From positions 1 to 64,000 of the forward strand of contig JAGAFR010000037.1 in assembly GCA_017612555.1 (NCBI GenBank): DNA of 64,000 nucleotides. The letters run 5' to 3'. Position 1 is the first letter of the stretch. Every line of letters starts with the position of its first letter. The notes below the pieces were generated by a model. That model saw only the letters and a list, made by a program, of their open reading frames with translations, did not search any database and had not been told where the DNA came from. This DNA comes from Lachnospiraceae bacterium. GTDB lineage: Bacteria > Bacillota > Clostridia > Lachnospirales > Lachnospiraceae. The translations under genes were made by a program, and so were the position numbers. Shown here piece by piece: positions 53,475 to 61,178 of this stretch.

Positions 53475-54055
53475 TCTATCCTCCCGGACTGTTTGTTCTT
53501 ATACTTCAGGCAGTACCATGCTTTTCCTTCGATCATTCCTCGTCTGATATTTCCTATATTGGCACTCCTGGAGTCTTCGGAATTACGTCTGTTATCTCCG
53601 AGCACAAAATATTCATCGGCGCCGAGAACCACGGGATTTGCCGCCACTCCGGCATCCCTTGTGTCTTCCGCTCTGTCCTGTGTATATACGGATCCGTTTA
53701 TGACTACTTTTCCCTGAACGATCTGGATCGTATCGCCCGGGGTCGCAATGACCCTTTTGACCGACAGATGGGCATTCTCATTACCGTTTGGACGAAATAC
53801 GACAACATCACCCTGACGGGGTGCGCTGAACTGATATGCTATCTTGTTGATCAGCACTTCCTGACCGTTTGACAAAGAAGGCTCCATGGATTCACCTACC
53901 ACACTGGTTCTTATGCCAAACGCAAAGACAAGAGCCACTCCCAGGAAAACCGCAATAAACACAAGAAAGATCCACTGCAGAACCTGATAGAGGATACTCA
54001 CGTTTATCTTTCTCTCACGGTTTATGTATGTAAGGCTTGACCTGTTTCTTCTCAA
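53471..54055 (-). CDS. lepB: Signal peptidase I (first copy)
   Basis: Signal peptidase of 194 residues. A basic tail and one transmembrane helix (about 27-50) precede the catalytic Ser in VVGESMEPSLSNGQEVLINKI and the catalytic Lys in LSVKRVIATPGDTIQI. The box YFVLGDNRRNSEDSRSANIG is also intact. It follows the rplS terminator, so it may be expressed by read-through or from a weak promoter in the 56-bp gap. It overlaps rbgA by 4 bp. Confidence 0.94.
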   Translation of the reverse strand: MRRNRSSLTYINRERKINVSILYQVLQWIFLVFIAVFLGVALVFAFGIRTSVVGESMEPSLSNGQEVLINKIAYQFSAPRQGDVVVFRPNGNENAHLSVKRVIATPGDTIQIVQGKVVINGSVYTQDRAEDTRDAGVAANPVVLGADEYFVLGDNRRNSEDSRSANIGNIRRGMIEGKAWYCLKYKNKQSGRIE

Positions 54056-54075
54056 ACTGTAACCTCAAAACAACA

Positions 54076-54102
54076 GAAGCACCTGCGAATCGCAAGTGCT
54101 TC
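54076..54102 (-). terminator. Hairpin terminator after rplS
   Basis: Minus-strand stem GAAGCACTTGCGA pairing with TCGCAGGTGCTTC (one G-U, 13 bp, loop 1-3 nt), followed by the U-rich TGTTGTTTTG. It separates rplS from the lepB-rbgA genes; the moderate U-tract suggests partial termination. Confidence 0.75.
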
Positions 54103-54111
54103 ATTTTAACA

Positions 54112-54459
54112 TTAATGGATGAGCTCTTTAACTTTAGCACTCTTACCTGAACGTTCTCTTAAGTAGAAGAGCTTAGCTCTGCGGACTTTACCGCGTCTTA
54201 CGACTTCGATCTTCTCAACATTGGGTGAGTGAAGGGGCCATGTCTTCTCAACGCCTACACCGTTTGAATTCTTACGTACCGTAAATGTCTCACGGTTTGA
54301 ACCACCCTGACGCTTGATGACGGTTCCTTCGAACACCTGTATTCTCTCACGGTTTCCCTCTTTGATCTTACCGTAAACCTTTACCGTATCACCAACAGCA
54401 AAATCTGCCGTTGTTTCCTTGAGCTGTTCCTGCTCGATCTCTTTGATAATGTCGTTCAT
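54112..54459 (-). CDS. rplS: 50S ribosomal protein L19
   Basis: Ribosomal protein at the 30S-50S interface, 115 residues. The family hallmarks are [26 protein letters not shown] and [35 protein letters not shown]. The start is the ATG at 54459, because AGGAGG lies 7 nt upstream and [12 protein letters not shown] matches the family N-terminus. A longer frame running to 54543 adds 28 residues with no family similarity and is rejected. It has its own likely promoter in the 107-bp gap after trmD and is followed by a hairpin terminator. Confidence 0.97.
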   Translation of the reverse strand: MNDIIKEIEQEQLKETTADFAVGDTVKVYGKIKEGNRERIQVFEGTVIKRQGGSNRETFTVRKNSNGVGVEKTWPLHSPNVEKIEVVRRGKVRRAKLFYLRERSGKSAKVKELIH

Positions 54460-54533
54460 ATTGATTCCTCCTATTAATCCGGACGTTCTTAACTTATAAC
54501 AAGGCAGAGGACCGTCTTTATAACAACTTTGAT

Positions 54534-54562
54534 ATATTAACACACAGATCCGTCAAATGCAA
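54534..54562 (-). promoter_or_regulatory. Candidate extended -10 promoter of rplS
   Basis: Minus-strand TTGCAT (54557-54562), 17-bp spacer and TAATAT (54534-54539) preceded by TGT, an extended -10 arrangement. A better -35 (TTGACG, 54551-54556) has no -10 at standard spacing. Downstream the leader holds two copies of TTGTTATAA 24 nt apart; their meaning is unclear. Confidence 0.45.
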
Positions 54563-54566
54563 GCGA

Positions 54567-55316
54567 TTAATCCTTATTCTTCTTTCTGCGGCGCGGCTTC
54601 TTCGGAATAAACTCCTCGGGATGCTGTTTTACATACTTTTTAAACAGATCAAAACGCCTTTCCATAGTGCGTAAGAGCGACTGCTCATGCCGCCATTTAT
54701 CGACCTTTGCGTGATCTCCGGACAGAAGCACTTCCGGGACCGCCAAGTCATTCCAAACTTCAGGTCTTGAATACTGCGGGTATTCAAGAAGGCCGTTTCC
54801 GAATGATTCGCTTACGGCTGATTCGTCGTTGTGAAGCACTCCCGGACACAGCCTTGCGATAGCATCGATCATCACCATTGCCGGCAGTTCTCCGCCGGTC
54901 GTTACAAAATCACCGAGTGAGACATTGTCCGTGACTATCTTTTCGATCACTCTCTCATCTATGCCTTCGTAGTGACCGCACAGAAGTATCAGATCTTCCT
55001 CTTTGGCAAATTCTTCAGCCATACGCTGATCAAATACATCTCCCGCAGGCGTCAGATATATCACCCGGGCCTTTCTTTTGCCTATCCTTTCTACTATATC
55101 TTCATAGCATCTGTAGACGGGTTCGGCCTGCATGAGCATTCCCGCTCCGCCGCCGTATGTATAATCATCAACTTTATTATGCTTGTTATTGGCAAAATCC
55201 CTGATATCGGTCGCATCAACACTGATAAGACCGTTTTCGATGGCTCTTCCTATTATGCTGTCCGACAGTCCGTTCCGGATCATCTCCGGAAACAGGGTCA
55301 TTACATGAAAATTCAT
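54567..55316 (-). CDS. trmD: tRNA (guanine-N1)-methyltransferase TrmD
   Basis: SPOUT-class enzyme methylating G37 of tRNAs to prevent +1 frameshifting. The 249-residue protein begins with MNFHVMTLFPEMIRNGLSDSIIGRA and has the AdoMet trefoil knot (LLCGHYEGIDERVIE, about residue 113; SLGDFVTTGGELPAMVMIDAIARL, about 133). DDYTYGGGAGMLMQAEP is also present. The lysine-rich tail (PKKPRRRKKNKD) is a local extension. Its start overlaps the rimM stop by 4 bp. Confidence 0.97.
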   Translation of the reverse strand: MNFHVMTLFPEMIRNGLSDSIIGRAIENGLISVDATDIRDFANNKHNKVDDYTYGGGAGMLMQAEPVYRCYEDIVERIGKRKARVIYLTPAGDVFDQRMAEEFAKEEDLILLCGHYEGIDERVIEKIVTDNVSLGDFVTTGGELPAMVMIDAIARLCPGVLHNDESAVSESFGNGLLEYPQYSRPEVWNDLAVPEVLLSGDHAKVDKWRHEQSLLRTMERRFDLFKKYVKQHPEEFIPKKPRRRKKNKD

Positions 55317-55843
55317 TGATCGAGCAACCCCTCAAGAACGTGTATCTTCATATTACCGTTCGGGATATCCACATCAAGGACGCATTCCTTTATGGCCGGA
55401 AGAAGAAGCTGCCTTCCGTCGTCAAGTTCTATATCATATACATCATTGGCGCCCGTTGAGATAACGTCCGTTATCCTTCCTTTGATGCTCCCGTCTTCAT
55501 TCTCCACGGCAAGTCCTATAAGATCTGCGATAAAATACTCGTCCTTCCCCGGCTTAACTGCATCTTCTCTTGTTACAAACAGTCCTTTGCGACAATACTT
55601 CTCGATGGATTCGATAGTGTCATATCCTTTAAACTTAAGGATAACGAACTGTTTGAAAAACTTTGCCGATACGCATTCAAGCTCAATAAGACCTTTCCCG
55701 GTATCAAGAAAGGTCCTCTTAAGCTTTTTAAATCTTCTCACATCATCCGTCATCGGGAAGACTTTTACTTCTCCGCAGACTCCGTGAGTTCTTGTTATAA
55801 CTCCGATCTGAAACAGATCATCCAATTCACTGTACAATATCAA
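55313..55843 (-). CDS. rimM: 16S rRNA processing protein RimM
   Basis: Assembly factor binding S19 and the 30S head. The protein has the N-terminal RimM barrel (FQIGVITRTHGVCGEVKVFPMTDD) and the PRC-barrel C-terminus (YFIADLIGLAVEN, DGRQLLLPAIKECVLDVDI). The longest frame starts at TTG 55843 and overlaps khpA by 17 bp. A TTG at 55825, right after the khpA stop, would give MDDLFQIGVIT, which resembles usual RimM starts better; both remain possible, 176 or 170 residues. Confidence 0.93.
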   Translation of the reverse strand: MILYSELDDLFQIGVITRTHGVCGEVKVFPMTDDVRRFKKLKRTFLDTGKGLIELECVSAKFFKQFVILKFKGYDTIESIEKYCRKGLFVTREDAVKPGKDEYFIADLIGLAVENEDGSIKGRITDVISTGANDVYDIELDDGRQLLLPAIKECVLDVDIPNGNMKIHVLEGLLDQ

Positions 55844-56057
55844 CCAATACTCTCTTGGGAAGATCGGCCGAAGCTGCTTTTACAACTCCTCTTATCGCTT
55901 TTGCTATACGGCCCTGCTTACCGATCACTTTACCCATATCCGAAGGAGCTACCTTAAGTTCGATTACGATAGATCTGGAGTCCTCTCTTTCGGTTACCGA
56001 GACCTGGTCGGGATTGTCGACAAGAGCCTTGGCGATAACCTCAACAAGTTCTTTCAT
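55827..56057 (-). CDS. khpA: RNA-binding protein KhpA (KH domain, YlqC)
   Basis: Small KH-domain protein that partners with KhpB/Jag in many Firmicutes, affecting cell division and RNA regulation. The 76-residue protein is one KH domain with the GxxG-type loop GKVIGKQGRIAKAIRGVVKAAS (about residues 38-59). It occupies the standard position between rpsP and rimM. It starts at ATG 56057 with a GGAGG-like site (TGGAGGAACG) upstream. Confidence 0.95.
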   Translation of the reverse strand: MKELVEVIAKALVDNPDQVSVTEREDSRSIVIELKVAPSDMGKVIGKQGRIAKAIRGVVKAASADLPKRVLVDIVQ

Positions 56058-56077
56058 ATCGTTCCTCCACTATCTTC

Positions 56078-56323
56078 TTATTTCTGAATACCGGCGAGCT
56101 TGAAAAGCTTGCTGACAACTTCTGTGGGCTGTGCTCCGTCGTTAAGCCACTTCTTTGCCTTTTCCTCATCGATCTGGTATGTGCTGGGATCGTTGTTGGG
56201 ATCGTATGTACCGATCTCTTCGATACATCTTCCGTCACGAGGGCTTCTTGAATCCGCAACGATGATCCTATAATAAGGTGCCTTCTTCTGTCCCATTCTC
56301 CTGAGTCTGATCTTTACTGCCAT
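56078..56323 (-). CDS. rpsP: 30S ribosomal protein S16
   Basis: Ribosomal protein of 81 residues with the family signature [20 protein letters not shown] and [20 protein letters not shown]. The start is ATG at 56323, because GGAGG lies 7 nt upstream. The earlier in-frame ATG at 56338 overlaps that ribosome-binding site and adds five non-family residues, so it is rejected. khpA follows after 20 bp. Confidence 0.97.
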   Translation of the reverse strand: MAVKIRLRRMGQKKAPYYRIIVADSRSPRDGRCIEEIGTYDPNNDPSTYQIDEEKAKKWLNDGAQPTEVVSKLFKLAGIQK

Positions 56324-56361
56324 TTTTTGTTCCTCCATAAAATAATTAATGTTATTTATTG

Positions 56362-57714
56362 TTAAAACGGGAGATTGAATCTGCCACGTTTTCCCATCAT
56401 ACCGGGCATCTGTTTCATCATCTTCTTCATCTGATCAAACTGCTTGACCAGTCTGTTGACTTCCGCTATATCTACACCCGCACCTTTTGCTATCCTGTGT
56501 TTTCTTGACGGATTGAGAAGATCCGGATTCTGCCTCTCCTCTCTGGTCATTGACAGAACGATAGCCTCTGTCCTTGACAGCTGTTTTTCGTCTATCTTGT
56601 CCGCAAGATCGCCCATCGCCATTCCCTTAGGAAGCATGCCTCCGAGTCCGGGAAGCATTGACAGGATGGAGCCGATGCCACCCATCTTCTTCATCTGGTT
56701 CATGCTCTCAAGGTAATCTTCAAAATCGAATTTCCCCTTCTTGAGCTTGGCGGTCATCTCTTTTTCTTTGTCGGCATCTATCTCCTGTGTTGCTTTATCT
56801 ATAAGGCTAAGGACATCGCCCATTCCAAGGATGCGTGATGCCATCCTGTCGGGATAGAACTGATCGAGGTCAGTCAGCTTTTCCCCCATTCCGGCAAACA
56901 ATATGGGCTTCCCCGTTACTGCTTTAACAGAGAGCGCAGCACCGCCACGTGCGTCGCCGTCCAGCTTGGATAGGATAACGCCGTCGATACCGATCTTCTC
57001 ATCAAACGTATGCGATACATCCACCGCTTCCTGTCCTGTCATGGCATCTACAACGAGGAGGGTCTTGTGGACATCCACCGTCTGCTTGATACGTACCAGC
57101 TCATCCATGAGTTCATCATCTATCTGCAGCCGGCCGGCTGTATCGATGATAACTATATTGTCATTGTTCGTCGCTGCAACCTTCATTGCCTCCGTAACTA
57201 TCTTCACGGGATCCTTTTCACCTTCGATCCCGAAAAAATCAGCCGAAACCTTTTCTGCATTGATACGGAGCTGTTCATAAGCAGCAGGTCTGTATACATC
57301 GCATGCCACAAGAAGGCTCTTCTTACCCTTCTTGGACAGCCTGGCTGCAAGCTTTGCCGCACTTGTTGTCTTACCTGAACCCTGAAGTCCGCACATCATG
57401 ATCACAGTCTTTGCCTGACCGGGCTCAAGAACAAGTTCGGAGGGTTCCCCACCCATAAGCGAGACGAGTTCCTCATTAACGATCTTGATGACCATCTGTC
57501 CGGGATTAAGTCCGTTTAGTACGTCTGCCCCGACAGCGCGTTCTTCTACGCTCTTTACAAATCTCTTGACCACACGGAAGTTAACATCCGCTTCAAGAAG
57601 TGCCACCTTTACTTCGCGAAGTGCAGTCTTTACATCGTCTTCGGTAAGCCTTCCTTTGCTCTTAAGGCTCTTGAAGACATTCTGCAGTTTATCTGTAAGG
57701 CTTTCAAATGCCAT
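56362..57714 (-). CDS. ffh: Signal recognition particle protein Ffh
   Basis: GTPase of the signal recognition particle, which binds 4.5S/6S RNA and nascent signal sequences. The 450-residue protein has the N domain, the G domain ([15 protein letters not shown] near residue 111, [13 protein letters not shown] near 195, [15 protein letters not shown] near 250) and a methionine-rich M domain ending [20 protein letters not shown]. It follows ylxM by 31 bp, the standard Firmicutes arrangement. Confidence 0.97.
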   Translation of the reverse strand: MAFESLTDKLQNVFKSLKSKGRLTEDDVKTALREVKVALLEADVNFRVVKRFVKSVEERAVGADVLNGLNPGQMVIKIVNEELVSLMGGEPSELVLEPGQAKTVIMMCGLQGSGKTTSAAKLAARLSKKGKKSLLVACDVYRPAAYEQLRINAEKVSADFFGIEGEKDPVKIVTEAMKVAATNNDNIVIIDTAGRLQIDDELMDELVRIKQTVDVHKTLLVVDAMTGQEAVDVSHTFDEKIGIDGVILSKLDGDARGGAALSVKAVTGKPILFAGMGEKLTDLDQFYPDRMASRILGMGDVLSLIDKATQEIDADKEKEMTAKLKKGKFDFEDYLESMNQMKKMGGIGSILSMLPGLGGMLPKGMAMGDLADKIDEKQLSRTEAIVLSMTREERQNPDLLNPSRKHRIAKGAGVDIAEVNRLVKQFDQMKKMMKQMPGMMGKRGRFNLPF

Positions 57715-57745
57715 GTTCTCTCCCTTTATGCTCCCTTCGGATATG

Positions 57746-58060
57746 CTACAGACTGTCGATCATCTCTTTAGCAAGGTTTCTGACTTCTTCATCGACGGAT
57801 ACTTTTTCTATCCTGCCCGCAATATCCTTAAGCTTCTTGAACTTCCTTACAAGGCCGAGCTTTTCTTCGTAGTTCTCCAGCGTTCTGTCACACCGCTTCA
57901 GAAGATCATGTATGCCCTGCCTTGACATATCGTATTCATTTGCAAGCTCCGAAAGGGAACAGTCGTTATAGACAGCATCCTCATATATGAGCTTCTGCCG
58001 GTCCGTAAGAAGCTCTCCGTAAAAATCATAGAGCATATTTTTATCCGTGATATTGTCCAT
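57746..58060 (-). CDS. ylxM: YlxM/UPF0122 family HTH protein
   Basis: Small helix-turn-helix protein always next to ffh in Firmicutes and thought to modulate SRP; sigma-70 region-4-like helices are visible (LTDRQKLIYEDAVYNDCSLSELANEYDMSRQGIHDLLKRCDRTL). The start is set at ATG 58060 (104 residues, MDNITDKN). Upstream in-frame codons (ATG 58072/58075, TTG 58099) fall in the promoter or terminator hairpin. No ribosome-binding site is visible, and the predicted transcript start (about 58064) is only a few bases before this ATG, implying a near-leaderless message. Confidence 0.9.
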   Translation of the reverse strand: MDNITDKNMLYDFYGELLTDRQKLIYEDAVYNDCSLSELANEYDMSRQGIHDLLKRCDRTLENYEEKLGLVRKFKKLKDIAGRIEKVSVDEEVRNLAKEMIDSL

Positions 58061-58070
58061 AACATCCGAC

Positions 58071-58099
58071 ATCATACAGTAAAAAAAAGAGGGTGTCAA
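58071..58099 (-). promoter_or_regulatory. ylxM-ffh promoter with -35 box inside the upstream terminator stem
   Basis: Minus-strand perfect TTGACA (58094-58099), exactly 17-bp spacer, TATGAT (58071-58076). The -35 box is part of the 3' arm of the preceding hairpin terminator and the U-run occupies the spacer. This is the only place a promoter can fit before ylxM. Confidence 0.65.
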
Positions 58100-58119
58100 G
58101 TATTTTCCTTGACACCCTC
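58081..58119 (-). terminator. Strong intrinsic terminator of the secreted-protein gene
   Basis: Perfect 12-bp stem GAGGGTGTCAAG (58089-58100) with its complement (58108-58119), 7-nt loop, and eight U residues in the minus transcript (58081-58088). The plus-strand side also has a T-run, so it could act in both directions. It begins 24 bp after the stop codon of the secreted-protein gene. Confidence 0.92.
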
Positions 58120-58143
58120 GTTTTTTCTTGATTCAGGAAACGA

Positions 58144-58884
58144 TCAATAATCAAATTTCCCCTTGGGATCCCACTTCTCGTTATCTCTATTCCATGCACG
58201 CTGGAACTGGTAATCCTCAAATCCTTTACTGTAGGCCTTATAGTTGAGAGTCTTCTCATATGTATTGAACAAAGCTGCTTTCTCGTTTGCGATCGCAGCC
58301 TTTGCTGCGTAGTCAGCCTTAAGAGCTGCAAGCTGAGCTGTCAGCGAATCGATCTGCGTCTGAAACGTAGGATTACTTGCAACCAATACCTGATATCCGG
58401 CAATAGCAGCCTCAACATCGGCTATCTGCTTTGCAACACCGGCTGCAATGTTTGCAGCCCCGTCAGCATCGGTCTTGGCCGCCTGAAGCGTTGTAAGATC
58501 TGCAAGCGCAGCCCTGTTGGCAGCATACTTGTCCTCAAACTGACCTCTGCCTGTGATGTTCTTGAGATATTCCTTGGAATTATTGATCTGTCCGAGCCAC
58601 CACTGGCTGACGTTTACAGCATTTGAATAATTAAATACAGCCTGTTCATACTCAAGCTGTGAGTGAGCCGGATTAGCCTTTACAGCATTAAGAGCAGCGA
58701 GCATAGCGGCTTCGTTAGCCTTGGCCTGCTGATATGCTGCAGTATTGCTTGCGATATTGGCGTTGGCATCATTGATGATATCATACGTGCAAGGTAATGC
58801 AGCTTCAGTCTCGACAGGTAATGCGAGAACAAAAGCTCCTGCAAGCACGATACCGCTCATAAGAGTAACAACCTTTTTAATCAT
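58144..58884 (-). CDS. Secreted alanine-rich coiled-coil protein, unrecognised
   Basis: A 246-residue protein with a clear signal peptide (MIKKVVTLMSGIVLAGAFVLALPVETEA, cleavage near residue 28). The mature part is alanine-rich (about residues 29-215) with long helical, coiled-coil-like stretches, and the C-terminus is aromatic and basic (YSKGFEDYQFQRAWNRDNEKWDPKGKFDY). No lipobox, sortase motif or catalytic motif is seen. It has its own promoter, GAGGTG ribosome-binding site and terminator. It sits between ilvA and ylxM, interrupting the usual smc-ftsY-ylxM-ffh run. I do not recognise a family; a surface or cell-wall-associated structural role is only a guess. Confidence 0.82.
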   Translation of the reverse strand: MIKKVVTLMSGIVLAGAFVLALPVETEAALPCTYDIINDANANIASNTAAYQQAKANEAAMLAALNAVKANPAHSQLEYEQAVFNYSNAVNVSQWWLGQINNSKEYLKNITGRGQFEDKYAANRAALADLTTLQAAKTDADGAANIAAGVAKQIADVEAAIAGYQVLVASNPTFQTQIDSLTAQLAALKADYAAKAAIANEKAALFNTYEKTLNYKAYSKGFEDYQFQRAWNRDNEKWDPKGKFDY

Positions 58885-58928
58885 TTAATACACCTCATTT
58901 CTTTATACTATACCCGATTTCTGTGTTG

Positions 58929-58945
58929 ATTAACATAATTAACAT
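58929..58945 (-). repeat. Direct repeat ATGTTAAT x2 near the transcript start of the secreted-protein gene
   Basis: Two identical 8-bp copies (ATGTTAAT on the minus strand) separated by one base lie just downstream of the -10 box, overlapping the predicted transcript start. This position suits a repressor operator, but the AT-rich context makes chance possible. Confidence 0.4.
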
Positions 58946-58949
58946 ACGT

Positions 58950-58978
58950 ATTTTACAACGTTTTTCGATATTAGACAA
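58950..58978 (-). promoter_or_regulatory. Promoter of the secreted-protein gene
   Basis: Minus-strand TTGTCT (58973-58978), 17-bp spacer, TAAAAT (58950-58955). It gives a leader of about 60 nt ending in GAGGTG before the ATG. The -35 box is also part of a 9-bp inverted repeat (GACAAGTAT ... ATACTTGTC) whose other arm lies in the last codons of ilvA. Confidence 0.65.
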
Positions 58979-59015
58979 GTATAAAACGCATTTTTAGGGC
59001 ACTTCAGCTGATTTT

Positions 59016-60254
59016 CTAGATACTTGTCCTTACTATCTTCGGAAGATATCCATCCACCTCAAGTGCCTTTATGATCTTATCCTTATGTTCCGTTCCGAAA
59101 GCTTCAAGTGTGATACGAAGCTCAACAGCGGCGTTTCTGTTGGTAGATACGAACTGGTTATGTTCAAGCTTTATGACATTTCCGTTCTCTTTTGCTATCA
59201 CTCCGGCTACCTGGGATAACTGGCCCGGCTTGTCGGGAAGAAGCACCGATACGGTAAATATCCTGTCTCTCATGATAAGACCCTGTGAAACAACGGACGA
59301 CATCGTGATGACATCCATATTACCGCCCGAGAGGATCGATACTATCCTTTTGTTCTTAACTTTCATATGGGCAAGAGCCGCCACGGACAACAGTCCCGAG
59401 TTCTCAACGACCATCTTATGATTTTCGACCATATCAAGAAATGCTACTATCAGCTCTTCATCCTTAATGGTAATGATATCGTCAAGATTCTTCTGTATAT
59501 AGGGAAAAATAGACTGCCCGGGTGTCTTGACAGCTGTACCGTCAGCTATGGTAGATACGCTCTTAAGGCCCGTGACTTTGCCGGCATCAAGAGATGCCTT
59601 CATGCAGGCAGCTCCCTCGGGTTCAACACCTATCACCTTTATCTTCGGATTAAGTAGCTTCGCGAGAGTCGACACGCCTGCCGCAAGGCCTCCTCCGCCT
59701 ATCGGAACAAGTATATAATCGACAACCGGAAGATCCTGGAATATCTCCATTGCGATGGTTCCCTGTCCGGTAGCTACCGTCGCATCATCAAAAGGATGGA
59801 TGAAAGTGTAGCCTTCCTTCTTGGCAAGTTCCAAAGCTTTATCACATGCTTCATCATATACGTCACCGTACAGTATCACTTCGGCTCCGTAATTCTTCGT
59901 ACGATTAACCTTGATAAGAGGTGTCGTTGTCGGCATAACAATAACTGCTTTAAGACCGTATTGCTTGGCCGCATAAGCAACACCCTGAGCATGGTTTCCG
60001 GCAGATGCCGTAATGATGCCCTTCTTGCGGTCCTTTTCGGACATAGTGCTGACTTTATAATATGCGCCTCGAAGCTTATATGCTCCGGTCATCTGCATGT
60101 TCTCGGGCTTTAAGTAGACTTTGTTGCCCGTCCTCTCACTCAGATATGCACTGTATACGAGTTTGGTCTCTTTAGTGACTTCCTTTACGACTTCGCACGC
60201 TTCTTCAAAACGGTCGAGCGTGAGCATGTCTGTTTTACTGCTCTTTGTCGGCAT
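59016..60254 (-). CDS. ilvA: Threonine ammonia-lyase (with ACT domain)
   Basis: PLP enzyme converting threonine to 2-ketobutyrate and ammonia. The 412-residue protein has the PLP-lysine motif MTGAYKLRGAYY (about residue 60), the SAGNHAQGVAYAAKQYG segment (about 84) and the glycine loop PIGGGGLAAGVS (about 193). It ends in a single ACT-like domain (about 330-412). This size is between catabolic TdcB and the roughly 510-residue biosynthetic IlvA, so either an isoleucine or a catabolic role is possible. ilvB and ilvD elsewhere in the window favour isoleucine synthesis. The longest frame overlaps ftsY by 20 bp; an ATG at 60227 is an alternative start. Confidence 0.92.
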   Translation of the reverse strand: MPTKSSKTDMLTLDRFEEACEVVKEVTKETKLVYSAYLSERTGNKVYLKPENMQMTGAYKLRGAYYKVSTMSEKDRKKGIITASAGNHAQGVAYAAKQYGLKAVIVMPTTTPLIKVNRTKNYGAEVILYGDVYDEACDKALELAKKEGYTFIHPFDDATVATGQGTIAMEIFQDLPVVDYILVPIGGGGLAAGVSTLAKLLNPKIKVIGVEPEGAACMKASLDAGKVTGLKSVSTIADGTAVKTPGQSIFPYIQKNLDDIITIKDEELIVAFLDMVENHKMVVENSGLLSVAALAHMKVKNKRIVSILSGGNMDVITMSSVVSQGLIMRDRIFTVSVLLPDKPGQLSQVAGVIAKENGNVIKLEHNQFVSTNRNAAVELRITLEAFGTEHKDKIIKALEVDGYLPKIVRTSI

Positions 60255-61176
60255 CTTCGCTGTATCCTTCCTTATAAAACAGTGCTTTTACGTAATCATC
60301 GGCATCAAACCGCTGAAGGTCATCTATTCCCTCACCGATGCCTATATATTTTACCGGTATCGACAGTTCTGACTGGATAGCAATGGCTATACCGCCCTTT
60401 GAGCTTCCGTCGAGCTTCGTAATGACTATACCCGATACGTCGGTCGCTTCCTTAAACTGTCTTGCCTGGTTGACTGCATTCTGACCTGTTGCTCCGTCAA
60501 GCACTATGAGCGTCTCCTTGTAAGCATCGGGGTATTCACGCTCGATTATCCTTTTCATCTTGGCAAGCTCATCCATCAGGTTCTTCTTGTTGTTAAGCCT
60601 GCCCGCGGTGTCAATAAGGAGTATATCCGTATCTCGTGACTTGGCTGCATTAACCGCATCATATACAACAGATGACGGGTCCTGTCCTTCCTTACCCGTT
60701 ATTAGATATGCGCCGCTCCTGTCTGCCCAGACCGACAACTGGTCAAGTGCAGCCGCTCTGAACGTATCGGCCGCCGCTATCATGACTTTCTTACCCTGCT
60801 GCCTGTACTTGGATGCCAGCTTTCCTATGGTCGTTGTCTTGCCTACACCGTTCACGCCGACAACGAGTACGACCGACTTTTTTTCTTCGAACTCGTAATC
60901 AGCCACGCATGTACTCATCTGTTCCCTTACGGTATCCATCAACAGCGTACCGAGACCGTTGGGAGTCTTGATATGTTTGGCCTTGGCATCGGACTGAAGC
61001 TGCTCTATGATATTCTCCGTTGCCACAACCCCGATATCCGACAGTATCAGGAGTTCTTCCAGATCATCATAAAAATCATCGTCTATAGTCTCCCTGGAAA
61101 ATACTTCGGAAAGATTTTCATCTATCTGTGCTCTTGTCTTAGCAAGGCCTCCAAACAGTTTATCGAAAAATGCCAT
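60235..61176 (-). CDS. ftsY: Signal recognition particle receptor FtsY
   Basis: GTPase receptor delivering SRP-ribosome complexes to the Sec translocon. The 313-residue protein has a short N domain and no long acidic A domain, as usual in Firmicutes. G-domain motifs are GVNGVGKTTTIGKLA (about residue 108), DTAGRLNNKKNLMDEL (about 193) and TKLDGSSKGGIAIAI (about 250), with GIGEGIDDLQRFD near the end. It starts 2 bp after the smc stop and overlaps ilvA. Confidence 0.97.
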   Translation of the reverse strand: MAFFDKLFGGLAKTRAQIDENLSEVFSRETIDDDFYDDLEELLILSDIGVVATENIIEQLQSDAKAKHIKTPNGLGTLLMDTVREQMSTCVADYEFEEKKSVVLVVGVNGVGKTTTIGKLASKYRQQGKKVMIAAADTFRAAALDQLSVWADRSGAYLITGKEGQDPSSVVYDAVNAAKSRDTDILLIDTAGRLNNKKNLMDELAKMKRIIEREYPDAYKETLIVLDGATGQNAVNQARQFKEATDVSGIVITKLDGSSKGGIAIAIQSELSIPVKYIGIGEGIDDLQRFDADDYVKALFYKEGYSEDADKEQ

Positions 61177-61178
61177 GA

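Noticed and set aside
54460..54543. 28-residue N-terminal extension of ribosomal protein L19
   Set aside because: The AGGAGG directly serves ATG 54459, and the extension is not L19-like; it covers the likely promoter and leader.
58061..58099. Longer YlxM starting at TTG 58099 or ATG 58072/58075
   Set aside because: These codons lie in the terminator stem and in the promoter -10 box; the family N-terminus fits ATG 58060.
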